Positions 45,638 to 56,754 of a DNA stretch of 64,000 nucleotides are shown here, in pieces (position 1 is the first letter of the stretch; the number at the start of each line of letters is the position of its first letter). The position numbers were made by a program, and so were the translations under genes. Origin of the DNA: Dipodascopsis uninucleata var. uninucleata (lineage: Eukaryota > Ascomycota > Lipomycetes > Lipomycetales > Lipomycetaceae); contig JAJLTO010000007.1 in the NCBI GenBank assembly GCA_030568195.1, forward strand, positions 1 through 64,000, read 5' to 3'. The notes under the pieces were generated by a model. It was given only the letters and a program-made list of their open reading frames with translations. It ran no database searches and had not been told where the DNA came from.

Positions 45638-46502
45638 CATGTGCGGTAGAAGTGTGCTTGAATGGTGATATTGATATTGTAATGCAGTTTCTAGACGTGT
45701 AATTTTCAAATGGATTTGATAGATTAGAGACTATATATTTATTATTGACTCTTATTTTTTTATTATTATATATATACTATATATACTGGCGTAGAAGCAC
45801 GTAGTAGTTTTAATTTATAGCCATTTATTTCTATATAAAGGGCCTGCTATGGCAACTTCATCGTCAATACGCCGCTGTGAACTCTCGGTGTTTATTCTGT
45901 GTACATTTCTCTCTAACTGTTCTAGTGCTTTTAGGGGTGCGAATTTAGATCTTTATTTGAATATTATTTGTTCCCATTGACTGGCGAAGTTTGCAATAGT
46001 CATTTCAGTTAGAACTTGTGAAGAGAAGGCTTCAGATTAATGCTATATTTATGTCCTTTGCTCTCTATAGATGCTTTCGCCTTCGCTCACCGAATCTCTC
46101 GTCATAAAGAACAGGTTTATACATTGTTTCAAAACTGAACCAGAGTTTACTTGCCTGCTGCAATTGCAGCCTATGTCGTTTACGGTGACGTGCAGAAGTA
46201 GGAGTCATTTTGTACGACCCTTACTATTTACGGATAGTAGTATATTACGGCTGAGCTCCAGCATTCACCTTGTATACTGCTGAGACTGTTGCTGATCCCT
46301 ACAGTTACCATATCAGAATTGTACAATTAAGAAGCAATGGATATTTTTTATGACTAAAAGTTATATGATATAAACTCATTTCTCATTATTCTTTCCATAT
46401 ATAGAACTATTATTAGATGAACGTTGGTCATTGAGATCACATGAGTGAATTCACAAACGAAATCAAGAACAAATGATAGCCATCATATCGATGCCTTGAT
46501 AA
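45638..46502. other. Gap between convergent genes
   Basis: The 3' flanks of the bZIP gene and the FMN reductase, with TA-rich low-complexity sequence near 45755-45787. No gene is seen. Confidence 0.65.
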
Positions 46503-47111
46503 TTATTTCTCGAGTAGAGCGACCATGTCGTTAAATCCTTTGATGATATCAGCTTTCTTGTCACTCCACGGAGCACTCTCTGAAGAAGAGTCAAGACCAA
46601 GTGGTTCGCCCTTGGTAGCCTTGATAGCAAATGCCATATCGGGAAAAGCCAATCCGACTATACTGCTGTCATCGGCGAGTTTCATCTTTATCGCTGAAAG
46701 AACTTCATGAAGCTGTTTTGCACATGATTGGCCTCCCTTATTTGAGTAACTGACGATCATGGCTGGCTTGTCACGCCATTCAAAGGACAGATAGTCAATG
46801 GCGTTCTTTAAGGAAGCTGGATATCCATAGTTGTACTCAGGCGTAACGAAAATAAAAGCCGCGTAGGATTGGATCTCCTTTGACCAGAGCTTAGTCAACG
46901 GAAATTTGTACTGCTCTTCGGAGCTGATCATAGCTGGAATACCAGGCTCATTGTACAAGGGAAGGTTCCACTCAGCAAGATCAATTGTCATTAAATTGGC
47001 ATCTGCGTTTCCTTGCTTGATTGTGTCTTTAACGAACTCGGCCACCTCTGGACATGTTCGTGGTATACGCTGGCTACACACGACAATTCCAATCTTGGAT
47101 AAAGCAGTCAT
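46503..47111 (-). CDS. NADPH-dependent FMN reductase, flavodoxin-like
   Basis: A 202-residue single-exon protein starting at an ATG. It has the flavodoxin-like fold of the NADPH-dependent FMN reductase family (PF03358 type). An N-terminal strand and phosphate loop KIGIVVCSQRIPR (residues 6-18) lead to the FMN-contacting block TPEYNYGYPASLKNAID (90-106), and SYSNKGGQSC (121-130) follows. Relatives include yeast Lot6-type quinone reductases, which use NAD(P)H to reduce flavin or quinones in the cytosol. Length is typical. It sits alone between large gaps. It could supply reduced flavin or protect against quinones; neither can be decided here. Confidence 0.9.
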   Translation of the reverse strand: MTALSKIGIVVCSQRIPRTCPEVAEFVKDTIKQGNADANLMTIDLAEWNLPLYNEPGIPAMISSEEQYKFPLTKLWSKEIQSYAAFIFVTPEYNYGYPASLKNAIDYLSFEWRDKPAMIVSYSNKGGQSCAKQLHEVLSAIKMKLADDSSIVGLAFPDMAFAIKATKGEPLGLDSSSESAPWSDKKADIIKGFNDMVALLEK

Positions 47112-48167
47112 TTTCTATTATAATATCACGCAATTCAATTATAATATAATCCTGGAGTCAGTTATTGGCTGAGAGTATGCCATCCTGACTATGGCAATAT
47201 ATATCTACGCCTTTTATATCATTGTGCTAGAACGGAGTTCTCGGTGTAAAGTAGTTCTAAAAGACTAAAAATTTCATGACTACCATGCTTACATTTTGCT
47301 GATAAATCTGATTATAAAATACTGCGGAAATTATTAAATCCAGAGAACAATCTATTATTTACATGATTGTAGCGCATTCAAATGTTTGGTGTTTACACAT
47401 TGCAAATGAAGTCTATTCCACTTCGTTTTTGTAATAACTGCTTATTATTGCTTATAAACGCACATTTAATCAGCGATTGGTAATAATATTACTAATTTTG
47501 GATACACAGAGGAACAACTAGCGCACTTATTTTCCCGGAATTCGCTATTTTCCGGATCCGAGAAGGTTATAGTAGTATTGCTAATCTTACAAAGCAGTCC
47601 TTTATTAGTGCTCCAGGATACTAGATGAACAATAGCTGCTCATATTCATATAATAGCTGGTCGTTTGTCAGTGCAAGTGACAACCAAGCGACGAATCATA
47701 TTTATTTTGTAGCAGCGACCTCCTACAGCTAGCTACAGCTAGCTTCATCAAGCGTCACTTCAAAATAGGAATAAAGAATGTCAATGAGCATTTACATCAT
47801 TGTTGGTGACTGGCTGTCATTTTTTTTTACTTAGGTACCATCGTAAGTCTACTTAGCAAGTTCATCTTTTCCATATATTGCAGTCTTAACAGGCTACTGC
47901 TTTTCAACGCTTCCGAGTATACCCTAAAACGCAATACGAGAAGCTAGACATATACACATATAAAGCGCATTTGCTGTGTCAACTCCAGATAACATAATGG
48001 TCATGCTTGCTAGTATAGCAATGAGTTTTATTACACCTATCTATAACATGTTCAGGTAGCTGAAGATCCCGCGAACCACAGTCACTCAAACTCAGACCTC
48101 TCAGAACGAAATTCGAGTTAAGCTGCTAGAATACAGTAATGAGTGACAAAAATGATTTGTGACAATA
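47112..48167. other. Gap upstream of the FMN reductase
   Basis: No gene is seen. It contains CGGATCCG (47553-47560), similar to the CGG-N2-CCG elements near the telomere, and a 10-bp tandem pair CTACAGCTAG (47723-47742). The sequence is AT-rich until about 48.15 kb, where GC content rises. Confidence 0.6.
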
Positions 48168-49029
48168 CTACCAGCCCCCTAATTGTCTGAGCACTACATT
48201 TGGTAAGGTGTACCCGTCATTCTTAGCGTCTTTGTGTTGCACTGGAGAACCATCGCCAGTAGCAAGGCCCACCAGGGCTACCGCAAGACGATCGGACGGA
48301 CTCAAGTAATTAGGAAGTAGTTTAAGAAATGGAATCAGTACAGGATATGCATATCGCTGAACCGCTGGTCGTGTCTTGTAAAATCGGATGGGATACACGC
48401 CGGCAGGTCGTGCATTGTACACAGACAAGCCTGAGAAGGACTTGCTATTGGCAAGTGCCAGAAGGTCCTTTTCCGCGCGTCCTTTCACCCTGCCAAATAG
48501 TGTCCACGCCTTTTCTGACTGGTCCGCTCTGCGCATCTATAGTTAGCTGACAAATCCAAGGCTTCTTATAAACAAATAAATTGAACACGACAAAAGAGAC
48601 TTCGTACCCTTCGCCAGACACGTAGACAAAATTGAACTTGTTGGAAAGATCGCCGAACGCTCTGGCTGCAGCGATCGGGGAATCATAGGTGATCCGCTCG
48701 TATTCTCTAGAAAAGCACGGTCAGCATACGTCTACTGCACTGCGATGTGTGCCAGGTCATGCGCTCACTTACTCCTTAGAGACCTCGCTCTGACTGATGC
48801 CCTGCGCCCAAATGCATCCGTGAGCTCCTTTCAGCTTCTCCAGCAGCGCGTCGGGGTACGTAGTGAAGTCTTCATGAATGATCAGCTCTGACTTTTCCTT
48901 TCCTTCGAACGGGATATCAAGTGGCCGGCGAGCCAAGATCGACACCTTGGTGATCTGGGGTTGCGCGAGACTGAACTTCAGCACCGCGTACCCCACCGAT
49001 CCAGAGGCACCCGTTAAAATAAGATGCAT
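48168..49029 (-). CDS. HTATIP2/TIP30-like NAD(P)-binding reductase, three exons
   Basis: Exons 49029-48773, 48706-48608 and 48528-48168 join in phase to 238 residues. Introns are 66 nt (GTAAGT...CTAG) and 79 nt (GTACGA, branch CTAAC, GCAG). The second acceptor is the one that restores SGEGADQSEKAWTLFGRVKG, as in the family. The N-terminal GASGSVG (7-13) is the dinucleotide-binding loop of an atypical short-chain dehydrogenase. YVSGEG and the Lys-rich block after it are characteristic of the HTATIP2 (CC3/TIP30) group. The reaction in fungi is not established. The gene is clearly GC-richer than most of the window and is divergent from the ABC transporter 2.2 kb away. Confidence 0.85.
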
Positions 49030-51235
49030 AGCTACGCCAATGTCTCGCTAGAATGTGTTTTTCTGCTAGCAACTCTCTCGCTGCAGGCTCTACTCCGTGC
49101 TCTGACGACGGGATCCCAGATAAGTGCCCAAAAAGACTACCCGAAGCTTTTGGTTTATATGTTTGCGTACATTCCAGAGCCCGTCTTGTGACTCCAGGTA
49201 TTATTATTATATCCACTTGGGTAAGTCCGTCCGCACCCTATCTTGGGACTTGCAAACGCAAAAGGCTGGCTACTGCTCGTTTGGGCAGCTCGACCGCTGC
49301 CCGCAGAGTCGTGTGCAGCACGGCTCATATGCTCAGCCGTGCGACTTAATTAATGGCTCTCGCACAATTGGGTTTTGTGCGGCTGGGGCAGCGCGCAGTG
49401 CAGTTTCAGCAGCACGTGAGAGAGCAAAGAGACTTAGAGACGGGCAGCAGCTATAAGCGAAGCTGTGAAGATAATTACTACGGGGTCTTTTACGCCTGTC
49501 GCAAGAGACATCAGGCGTCTGCCGTGGATGTGCACCACGCACACGCAAGGCGCGCTGCGCAGCATTATGTATTCGCTAGAGCCACCCCTGTAGAGAGCCC
49601 AGTGATGACCGAAGCGCTTAGCAGCTGAACGGGACGAAAACGCGAATCCCGCTGCGACGCTGCCAGTCGGACGTGCCAACTCAGGCTGGAGCGCTGAAAC
49701 TCGACTTTGCCGTCGCAGAGTAAATATCACGAAAAGTCTGATACATTCGGAACTGGCCAGCGCTGCTTGAGTCCGCTTCCGTAGAGCTTAGGTAAGCGAG
49801 CGCCCCACTGCTTAATATTGGTACCGTGCTGGCCATTCTCGCGCGATACAGGCAGGCTCGTTACGCGGCTTAAGCCCACCGTGTGGCTGAAGAGTACCAC
49901 AAGCGAATAACCTGGCCCAGTCGTGCCCTTAAAAGAAGCAATACGAATAGTGCAGCTGCTCGATTTGCGCCAGTTCAGCGATCACTGAGTACCTGTAGTG
50001 ATTAACTCGTAATTACAAATCCAAGGCTCCCCTAGAGCAAGGGCACGACAAGTGGCTTCCTTTCCACCGCTAGCCCTCCGCGCTATTCTGCTGTATTTTC
50101 TCTGTTTCCGCCGGCCCTTTATCGAGCAGACAGGCCATTAATATTCTGTGCGACCAGGGACAAGCGTCCACGGTAAAGATGTTCGTACGTCTTTACATCA
50201 CATAAGGCATATCTGCATACAATCAAGAGCACGAACGCGCCATATGTGGTAAGCATTAGATCAGGCCTCCCAGAAAAAGGCTGCTCGCGAGACGTAAACA
50301 GATGCCCTACAGTAAATCTAATATCACCTATCCCGTAGGCTGCAAGCTTCCACAGTCTTCCTAGCCGCTGCTGTCAGTCACCTAGTAGTGCGTAGACAAA
50401 CCGGAAGACTCATTGTTGTGCGCTCCTGCCATATGCCAAGCTGTTCTCAGCAATAGCCACCTTTACTCGGCCGAGACAAGGGAAAAAAGCGCAAAACTTT
50501 GTCTGGGTAGCGAAGCTGCGCGTAAACCCTACGTAATATTACCAAGCGCACTCTCATTTATCAGAATAATCCAGGCATAAACTCCAGTTCGTAAATCCGG
50601 GAAGCGCCCTCTAAGCGAGAGACAAGCAGAGTCGCTGTTTGCTGGTGCTTTGGCGGACAAAAGTTGCTCCTCTAGAAGAAATTCGGCCCTCACGTCGTTG
50701 TTTCCTACCTAAGGTAAACCGGCATGTCTAGCACATCTCCATACTCGCACGTCAAAGGCGCACCCAATTCCGGCGTAACTCTACAACGAGCTCCGGCTTA
50801 TGTAATGAGAGGAAAAACTGGGCCAGGAATTTGTGCGCAGGTTCCACGCTGCACGTGTGCTAATTTTGGTACACCTATCCCAGTGCGGCCGCTGTTAAGT
50901 ACCTCCAGAAGCTTATCTCCGATGACGTAACTTATTATTGAGACCACTATGTATGCAGCAGAGCCCTAGCTGTGGTGCAGTGAGCAGGTACTTGTGGCGG
51001 TGACGTTCAAGCCACTGCGCTTGGGTAGGGCTTGTTTCACAGCACAATCGTGCGCTAGTGTTGATTATATAATTTATTCCGAAAACGCTGATCTACGAGT
51101 AGAGCAAGCTAGCGATTACCTTTTTTTTTCACCTTGAGCGGTTCCTATAAGTACGCCTGTATCTGACATATGTCCCTATTCTGCGAGATAGCAGTTCAAA
51201 GTAATTGATCCCAGTAGTCTGGCCCTTTTACTAAT
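49030..51235. other. GC-rich 2.2-kb region between divergent genes
   Basis: Two sampled 60-base lines are about 55% and 67% GC, against roughly 35-45% in other gaps. Overlapping open frames on both strands follow from the high GC and show no conserved protein. Palindromes include GCTGCGCAGC (49554-49563), CTCGGCCGAG (50466-50475) and GCGGCCGC (50885-50892). The last two contain inverted CGG-CCG triplets that a Zn2Cys6 factor could bind. It should hold the ABC pump promoter and may carry a non-coding transcript, but nothing shows one. Confidence 0.55.
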
Positions 51236-54200
51236 ATGACAGAAAACAACATAGATGTCGAGGCTTTGACGCAAGATTCTGTCGAGGCTTCGCGACAGAA
51301 TGAGCTCCACAAAATAGTTACCACGTCGTTAGATAATCTTGCCCACTTGGTCAAGACTCTCTCTGGCCGCTCGGCTTCGAATGCTGACAATGGTCTCACG
51401 GAAGATGATTTCAAACTAGAGCGCGTCTTGCGTCAGCAAATTCGCCAGCGCGAGAAGGCGCACATTAAGACTAGATCTATTGGCGTCATGTTTCGTGACC
51501 TGACCGTCCAAGGTGTCGACATGTCTACTCAGACACTGCTCACTTTTGGCGATATCCTGAAGGGACCTTTCAATTCTAAGGGAAAGCAGAAGAAGGGCCT
51601 TCGCAACATTATCCAGAATTTCAATGGTATAGTGGTGAGTGGTGAGATGCTTCTAGTTCTTGGTCGTCCCGGATCGGGTTGTTCCTCTCTTCTGCGTACC
51701 CTTGCTGCTGAGACCGAGGGTTTCCGTGACGTCCAAGGTACTATATCATATGACGGCGTGGACCAAGCCACCATGAAGCGCAGGTACCGTGGAGATCTTA
51801 TTTACAGCGAGGAAACCGATGTGCACTTTCCGCTTCTCAATGTTGATCAGACGCTTTCATTCGCCGCTGCAATCAAGGCACCGGCTGTTCGTGCTGGCAA
51901 CATTTCGCGATCGCAATATGTCAAAGACGTGCGAGATCTTTTAGCTACGGTTTTCGGTCTTACCCACACTTACAGTACCTTTGTTGGTGATGATTACGTT
52001 CGTGGTGTATCCGGTGGTGAGCGAAAGCGTGTTTCAATTGCTGAGGTTATTGCTAGTCGTGCCCAGCTTGTGAGCTGGGATAACTCAACGCGAGGTCTCG
52101 ATGCCTCGACAGCTCTCGAGTATGCGCAGGCTATTCGAGCCAACACAAATCTTTTGAAAAATACCGCTATTGTTGCCTTGTACCAGGCGGGTGAGAACAT
52201 CTACGATCTCTTTGACAAGGTCACTGTGCTGTACTTTGGTAGACAAATTTATTTTGGTCCAGTCAGCAAAGCGAAAGCTTTCTTTGAGGAAATGGGATAT
52301 GCATGCCCGCCTCGGCAAACCACCGCCGAGTTTCTAATAGCTATTACCGATCCTTCTAGCAGATATGTGAAACCGGGCTATGAGAATCGGGTTCCTCTTA
52401 CTGCGGAGGAATTCGAGAGCTACTGGAGACAATCTCAAATGTTTCATGACCTGCTGGAGGAGATTGACCATTATGATCAGGAGAACTCTAAGGAAGCCAC
52501 TTTAAGTGCCATAAATGAATCTATTGACCAAGAGCGATCTGATCGATTCAAACGTTTCCAGTCTCCTTATACATCATCCTTTTTCACACAGCTAAAATTG
52601 CTCATTATACGTGGTTTCCAGAGACAGAAGGGTGATCGAGCATATCTCATGTCCTCTTTGTTTGCTGCCGTTGTTCAGTCCTTGATTACGGGTTCTCTCT
52701 TCTATAAGATTCCTCAGACTTTCGAGGGTTCCTTCTCGCGTGGCGGTGTTCTCTTCTTTGCTCTTCTTTTTTATACTCTTAATTCAGTGGCAGAGATGTC
52801 TTTGAATTTTCCTCAACGAGAAATTATAGCGAAACAAAAGCGTTATTCATTTTACCATCCAGGAGTAGAAGCCCTGGCTTCTGTTATAACCAGGTTGCCT
52901 ATTAATATGATTTCGATTACAATATTTTCTATTGTCTTGTATTTCCTGACTGACATGAAGCAGACCGCTGGCCAGTTCTTCATTTTCCTGTTGTTTGTAC
53001 AGCTTTGTGCCTTTTCGTCGTATTCATTGTTTTCTATGATCTCATCTCTGTGCCCTTCACTTCCGGTCGCAAATGCAGTCGCCGGTGTTGTGATTATGGT
53101 TGTGTTTATCTATGGTGGCTATTTGATTCCTCGTCCATCTATGCATCCTTGGTTCAAGTGGCTTTCATGGCTGAATCCAATTGCTTATTCATTTGAGTCA
53201 CTCATTTCCAATGAATTTCATGGTCGTGATATGGATTGTTCAACTGTTTTGGTACCGCAGGGTCCTGAGTACGAAAATGTTTCTCTTGATTACAAAGTCT
53301 GTGCCTATACAGGTAGTAGGCCAGCATCATCCTACATCTTGGGCGACAATTATATATATGATAACTTCAAGTTCACTTTTAGTCATGTTTGGAGAAATTT
53401 CGGTATCGTTATTGGTTTATCGTTATTCTTCGTGTTTATGTATATGACAGGAACTGAATTTATCAGAACAATAAAAGCAAAGGGCGACGTCCTGGTGTTT
53501 CTCACTGAGAAGGCTGCGGCTGAAAATCGTGGCGAGGTGGTCTCTGAAGACACAAATAACAGTGATTCTGAAAAATCCAACGATCAAAAGCAGCCTGCTT
53601 TTATGACTATGGATCAAATGAATGCTGTAGTGAAAGTTCCTACAGAGATGAATTCTAGTATGAAGATGAATGAGACATTCATCTGGAGGCATGTAAACTA
53701 TACTGTTACTCTTGAGACTGGTGACGATAGACAGCTTCTTGCTGATATCCAGGGATATACAAAGCCTGGAACATTGACTGCTTTGGTTGGTGAATCTGGT
53801 GCAGGAAAGACAACTTTGTTGAATACTCTGGCTCAACGTATTAACGTTGGAGTTATTACCGGCGATATGGCTGTCGATGGCAAGCCACTCAACTCCAGTT
53901 TCAAGAGGCGAACTGGTTACGTCCAGCAGCAGGATATTCATATGGCAGAGTCAACTGTTCGTGAAGCTTTGGAATTTTCAGCAGTACTGCGTCAGCCGTC
54001 GTCTGTTCCCAAGGAGGAGAAGATTGCTTACGTTGATACTGTGATTAAGATGCTAGGAATGGAAGAATACGCTGATGCTGTTGTTGGTCAGTTGGGTGAA
54101 GGTTTGAACGTCGAACAGCGCAAGAAACTTTCAGTTGGTGTTGAGCTGGCCGCTAGACCATCTTTATTGCTCTTTTTGGATGAGCCAACATCAGGTTTGG

Positions 54201-55615
54201 ATTCACAGTCTGCGTGGGCTATTGTTCAACTTTTGCGAAAGCTCGCAAATGCTGGTCAGGCTATTATGTGCACTATTCATCAGCCTTCTGCAACTCTCTT
54301 TGAGGAGTTTGACAAGCTTTTATTATTGAAGAAGGGAGGTAAAACTGTATATTTCGGTGACATCGGGCATAACTCTGAAGTCGTCGTCAAATATTTTGAA
54401 TCACATGGTGCTCCAAAATGTCTTTCTAGTGAAAATCCAGCAGAGTATATCCTTAATTGTATAGGTGCTGGTGCTACTGCTGTTACTGACCGAGACTGGT
54501 ATGATGTTTGGACAGGATCTGACGAATTCAAGAGAGTATCCGAGGAGATTGACAATATGTATGACGAACTCTCTGCTTTGCCTTCGCGGGACGTTGACAA
54601 TCAGCTTACTAGCACTTTCGCTGTCGGATGGTTTACCCAGTTTGAATATGTTGCTATACGCCAATATAGAATGTACTGGCGTTCTCCATCTTATATTATG
54701 GCTAAGCTGATGCTTTTAATTGTTGGTGGATTGTTCGTTGGATTCTCGTTCTGGGATAATAAGAGGACACTTGCTGGTGTTCAGAACACACTGTTCAGTG
54801 TTTTCTTACCTGTTGTTCTTGGTGTTCCTCTGATTAATCAGATTCAGCCGGTGGTGATGGACGTTCGACGCTTATATGAATCTCGCGAAAGTGCTTCTAA
54901 TACGTATCACTGGAGTACTATGATGCTAGGTCTCCTTTTTGCTGAGATCCCTTATAATGTGACATTCTCAACTATTTTCTATAACTGTTACTATTGGACT
55001 GTTAACTTTGATAGATCCACAAGGGTTGCAGGATATTATTATTTTACTTATTGTATCATCTATACTCTCTTTTATACTTCTCTGGCTATTGCCATTACAA
55101 CCTTTACACCTAACGCTGCAGTAGCAAACATTGCGACTTCGCTTCTGATCAGTATGGTACTTTCATTTGCTGGTATTTTCCAGCCTATGAGTCTCATTCC
55201 TCACTTCTGGAAGTTCATGTACCGAGTTTCACCTATTACTTACTTTATTCAGTCTCTTTTGGGTAACGTCTTACATGATCGTGAAGTCAGATGCGCTGAC
55301 TCTGAATTCAGTATTTTTGACCCTCCTCCAGGAAATACCTGCTATGAATATGCTGGCTTGTTCGCTTCCCAGGCTGGTGCCTATATTAACAACCCCAATG
55401 CTACATCACAGTGCCAGTATTGCAAATGGACTGTGGGTGACCAGTATCTGGAATCGGTAAATATTGATTATAGCGATACAAGGTGGCGTAATGTCGGTCT
55501 CGAATTTGTCTATATTGTTTTTAATATTGCCTTTGCGTTTTTCGGTTTCTATATATTTAGGGTGTATGGCTGGGGTTTTATCACAAAACTAAAGAAGGCT
55601 CTAAAGAGAAACTAA
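51236..55615 (+). CDS. PDR-type ABC multidrug transporter (full length)
   Basis: A 1459-residue single-exon protein with reverse (NBD-TMD)2 order, as in Pdr5/Cdr1. NBD1 has the degenerate Walker A GRPGSGCSS (143-151, Cys in place of Lys), signature VSGGERKRVS (258-267) and Walker B LVSWDN (278-283). NBD2 has the canonical Walker A GESGAGKTT (852-860), an altered signature (LNVEQRKKLSVG) and LDEPTSGLD around 980-990. This asymmetry is a hallmark of the fungal PDR group. Six membrane segments follow each NBD, and the large Cys-containing outer loops lie near residues 670-700 and 1345-1400. The protein exports drugs and lipids at the plasma membrane using ATP. GC content falls from about 60% at the 5' end to about 40% at the 3' end. 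Confidence 0.95.
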   Translation: MTENNIDVEALTQDSVEASRQNELHKIVTTSLDNLAHLVKTLSGRSASNADNGLTEDDFKLERVLRQQIRQREKAHIKTRSIGVMFRDLTVQGVDMSTQTLLTFGDILKGPFNSKGKQKKGLRNIIQNFNGIVVSGEMLLVLGRPGSGCSSLLRTLAAETEGFRDVQGTISYDGVDQATMKRRYRGDLIYSEETDVHFPLLNVDQTLSFAAAIKAPAVRAGNISRSQYVKDVRDLLATVFGLTHTYSTFVGDDYVRGVSGGERKRVSIAEVIASRAQLVSWDNSTRGLDASTALEYAQAIRANTNLLKNTAIVALYQAGENIYDLFDKVTVLYFGRQIYFGPVSKAKAFFEEMGYACPPRQTTAEFLIAITDPSSRYVKPGYENRVPLTAEEFESYWRQSQMFHDLLEEIDHYDQENSKEATLSAINESIDQERSDRFKRFQSPYTSSFFTQLKLLIIRGFQRQKGDRAYLMSSLFAAVVQSLITGSLFYKIPQTFEGSFSRGGVLFFALLFYTLNSVAEMSLNFPQREIIAKQKRYSFYHPGVEALASVITRLPINMISITIFSIVLYFLTDMKQTAGQFFIFLLFVQLCAFSSYSLFSMISSLCPSLPVANAVAGVVIMVVFIYGGYLIPRPSMHPWFKWLSWLNPIAYSFESLISNEFHGRDMDCSTVLVPQGPEYENVSLDYKVCAYTGSRPASSYILGDNYIYDNFKFTFSHVWRNFGIVIGLSLFFVFMYMTGTEFIRTIKAKGDVLVFLTEKAAAENRGEVVSEDTNNSDSEKSNDQKQPAFMTMDQMNAVVKVPTEMNSSMKMNETFIWRHVNYTVTLETGDDRQLLADIQGYTKPGTLTALVGESGAGKTTLLNTLAQRINVGVITGDMAVDGKPLNSSFKRRTGYVQQQDIHMAESTVREALEFSAVLRQPSSVPKEEKIAYVDTVIKMLGMEEYADAVVGQLGEGLNVEQRKKLSVGVELAARPSLLLFLDEPTSGLDSQSAWAIVQLLRKLANAGQAIMCTIHQPSATLFEEFDKLLLLKKGGKTVYFGDIGHNSEVVVKYFESHGAPKCLSSENPAEYILNCIGAGATAVTDRDWYDVWTGSDEFKRVSEEIDNMYDELSALPSRDVDNQLTSTFAVGWFTQFEYVAIRQYRMYWRSPSYIMAKLMLLIVGGLFVGFSFWDNKRTLAGVQNTLFSVFLPVVLGVPLINQIQPVVMDVRRLYESRESASNTYHWSTMMLGLLFAEIPYNVTFSTIFYNCYYWTVNFDRSTRVAGYYYFTYCIIYTLFYTSLAIAITTFTPNAAVANIATSLLISMVLSFAGIFQPMSLIPHFWKFMYRVSPITYFIQSLLGNVLHDREVRCADSEFSIFDPPPGNTCYEYAGLFASQAGAYINNPNATSQCQYCKWTVGDQYLESVNIDYSDTRWRNVGLEFVYIVFNIAFAFFGFYIFRVYGWGFITKLKKALKRN

Positions 55616-56680
55616 ATTTGTAATTAATTTTTATTATAAGATAACTAAAGGGTTTTTGGCTATTGCTATCATCGTCTGTACAAATAAATCTCGACTCTGA
55701 ATAAATATTATAGTGGCGTTTTAGAATAGAGTTATATATGTGCTGCTCATTCAATTGGTGACCTAAACGTAAGAGTCCGAATATTAGTAGTATATTACTT
55801 ACGATATCGGTGTTTGATGTAGAGCGATTATATTCAATAGGGATGGGGTAATTATAGTTGAGGATTATCAGTAAACAAGATTTAGCCTACCGGTAGCTAG
55901 TCTAGTCATAACAATGTCTACAAGTGCTCATTTGTCTTCAATTTCACATTTACAATAATACGGAGAAAGCTCGGTGACTTTCTCAGTTATGACCATTTCT
56001 TGTAGAACTTGTGTAAACGCCGCTGCAGTGATTATGATCTTTCGATAAATTTAATGGATTTAGAATCAAAGGCACATGTTCCAAGTAAATGGTACGACAT
56101 CTTTCTGGTTAGACCTCGGAATATCTGAGAAATTTATATGAACGTGTTTAAAATAAGATTAGCCGTAACTTTTCAATATACATGATATATTATATATAAA
56201 TGGGCATGTATTAAAATTATATTGCGGCTGGGCAGTTTGTTAAATTGAAATACAAAACTTACTTCAGTTTTCGCACATATTGTACTGTACCATATCAAAT
56301 TTTGTTCATCGGTAATTGTACAAAGAGCGACTAACGTCATTCTAGCCCTCGACAAGAATAAGCTCCGACCATGATATTTCTCTGCGCATAGTGTTCTATC
56401 ATTCAGTTGTGCTACATTAATAAAATGTTGGGGGGGATAATATCCGCGCACCCTTCTCCGCTGTTCGGAAAAGCTCATCGGATTAGCTATTACGTGAACT
56501 TCTTGCACTACATCAATATGGTACACAAACAAGCGTCAGTTTTCACGTAATCAGAATCGAACTAGGTTGTGATTCCAGTCATGTATATACTCACTAGCTT
56601 CATTTTACTTCTACTTAAAAAAAAATTTCAAGATATAATTAACTGACTCAGTTCAGTTAAAAAAAAATCGTAAATGGAAT
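55616..56680. other. Gap between the ABC gene and the tRNA
   Basis: No protein gene is seen. A minus frame at 56173-56532 (119 codons) shows no family resemblance. It includes the 3' flank of the ABC gene and, next to the tRNA, its terminator. Confidence 0.6.
56659..56667 (-). terminator. RNA polymerase III terminator of the tRNA-Ile gene
   Basis: Nine A on the given strand are a T9 run on the minus strand, 13 nt past the tRNA 3' end. Runs of T stop RNA polymerase III. Confidence 0.8.
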
Positions 56681-56754
56681 TGGTCTTACGCGGGATCGAA
56701 CCGCGGATCCTCGCGTTATTAGCACGATGCCTTAACCAACTGGGCCATAAGACC
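56681..56754 (-). tRNA. tI(AAU): tRNA-Ile, anticodon AAU, no intron
   Basis: On the minus strand the 74-nt sequence begins GGTCTTATGGCCCAG and ends TAAGACCA, giving a 7-bp acceptor stem and discriminator A. The D-arm AGTTGGTTAAGG contains an A box, and the anticodon loop CTAATAA places AAT at 34-36. The T-arm GGTTCGATCC contains a B box. It closely resembles yeast tRNA-Ile(AAU). The wobble A is expected to become inosine. Confidence 0.95.

Noticed and set aside
45755-45787. TA-rich run as a functional repeat
   Set aside because: Short low-complexity sequence in a 3' flank, common in AT-rich genomes.
47553-47560. CGGATCCG upstream of the FMN reductase as a further site of the telomere-near regulon
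   Set aside because: It lacks the outer G/C of the shared 10-mer and is a single 8-bp match; mentioned only in the gap entry.
49053-49730. Overlapping 70-110 codon frames on both strands in the GC-rich gap
   Set aside because: High GC lowers stop frequency in all frames; the predicted proteins look random and none resembles a family.
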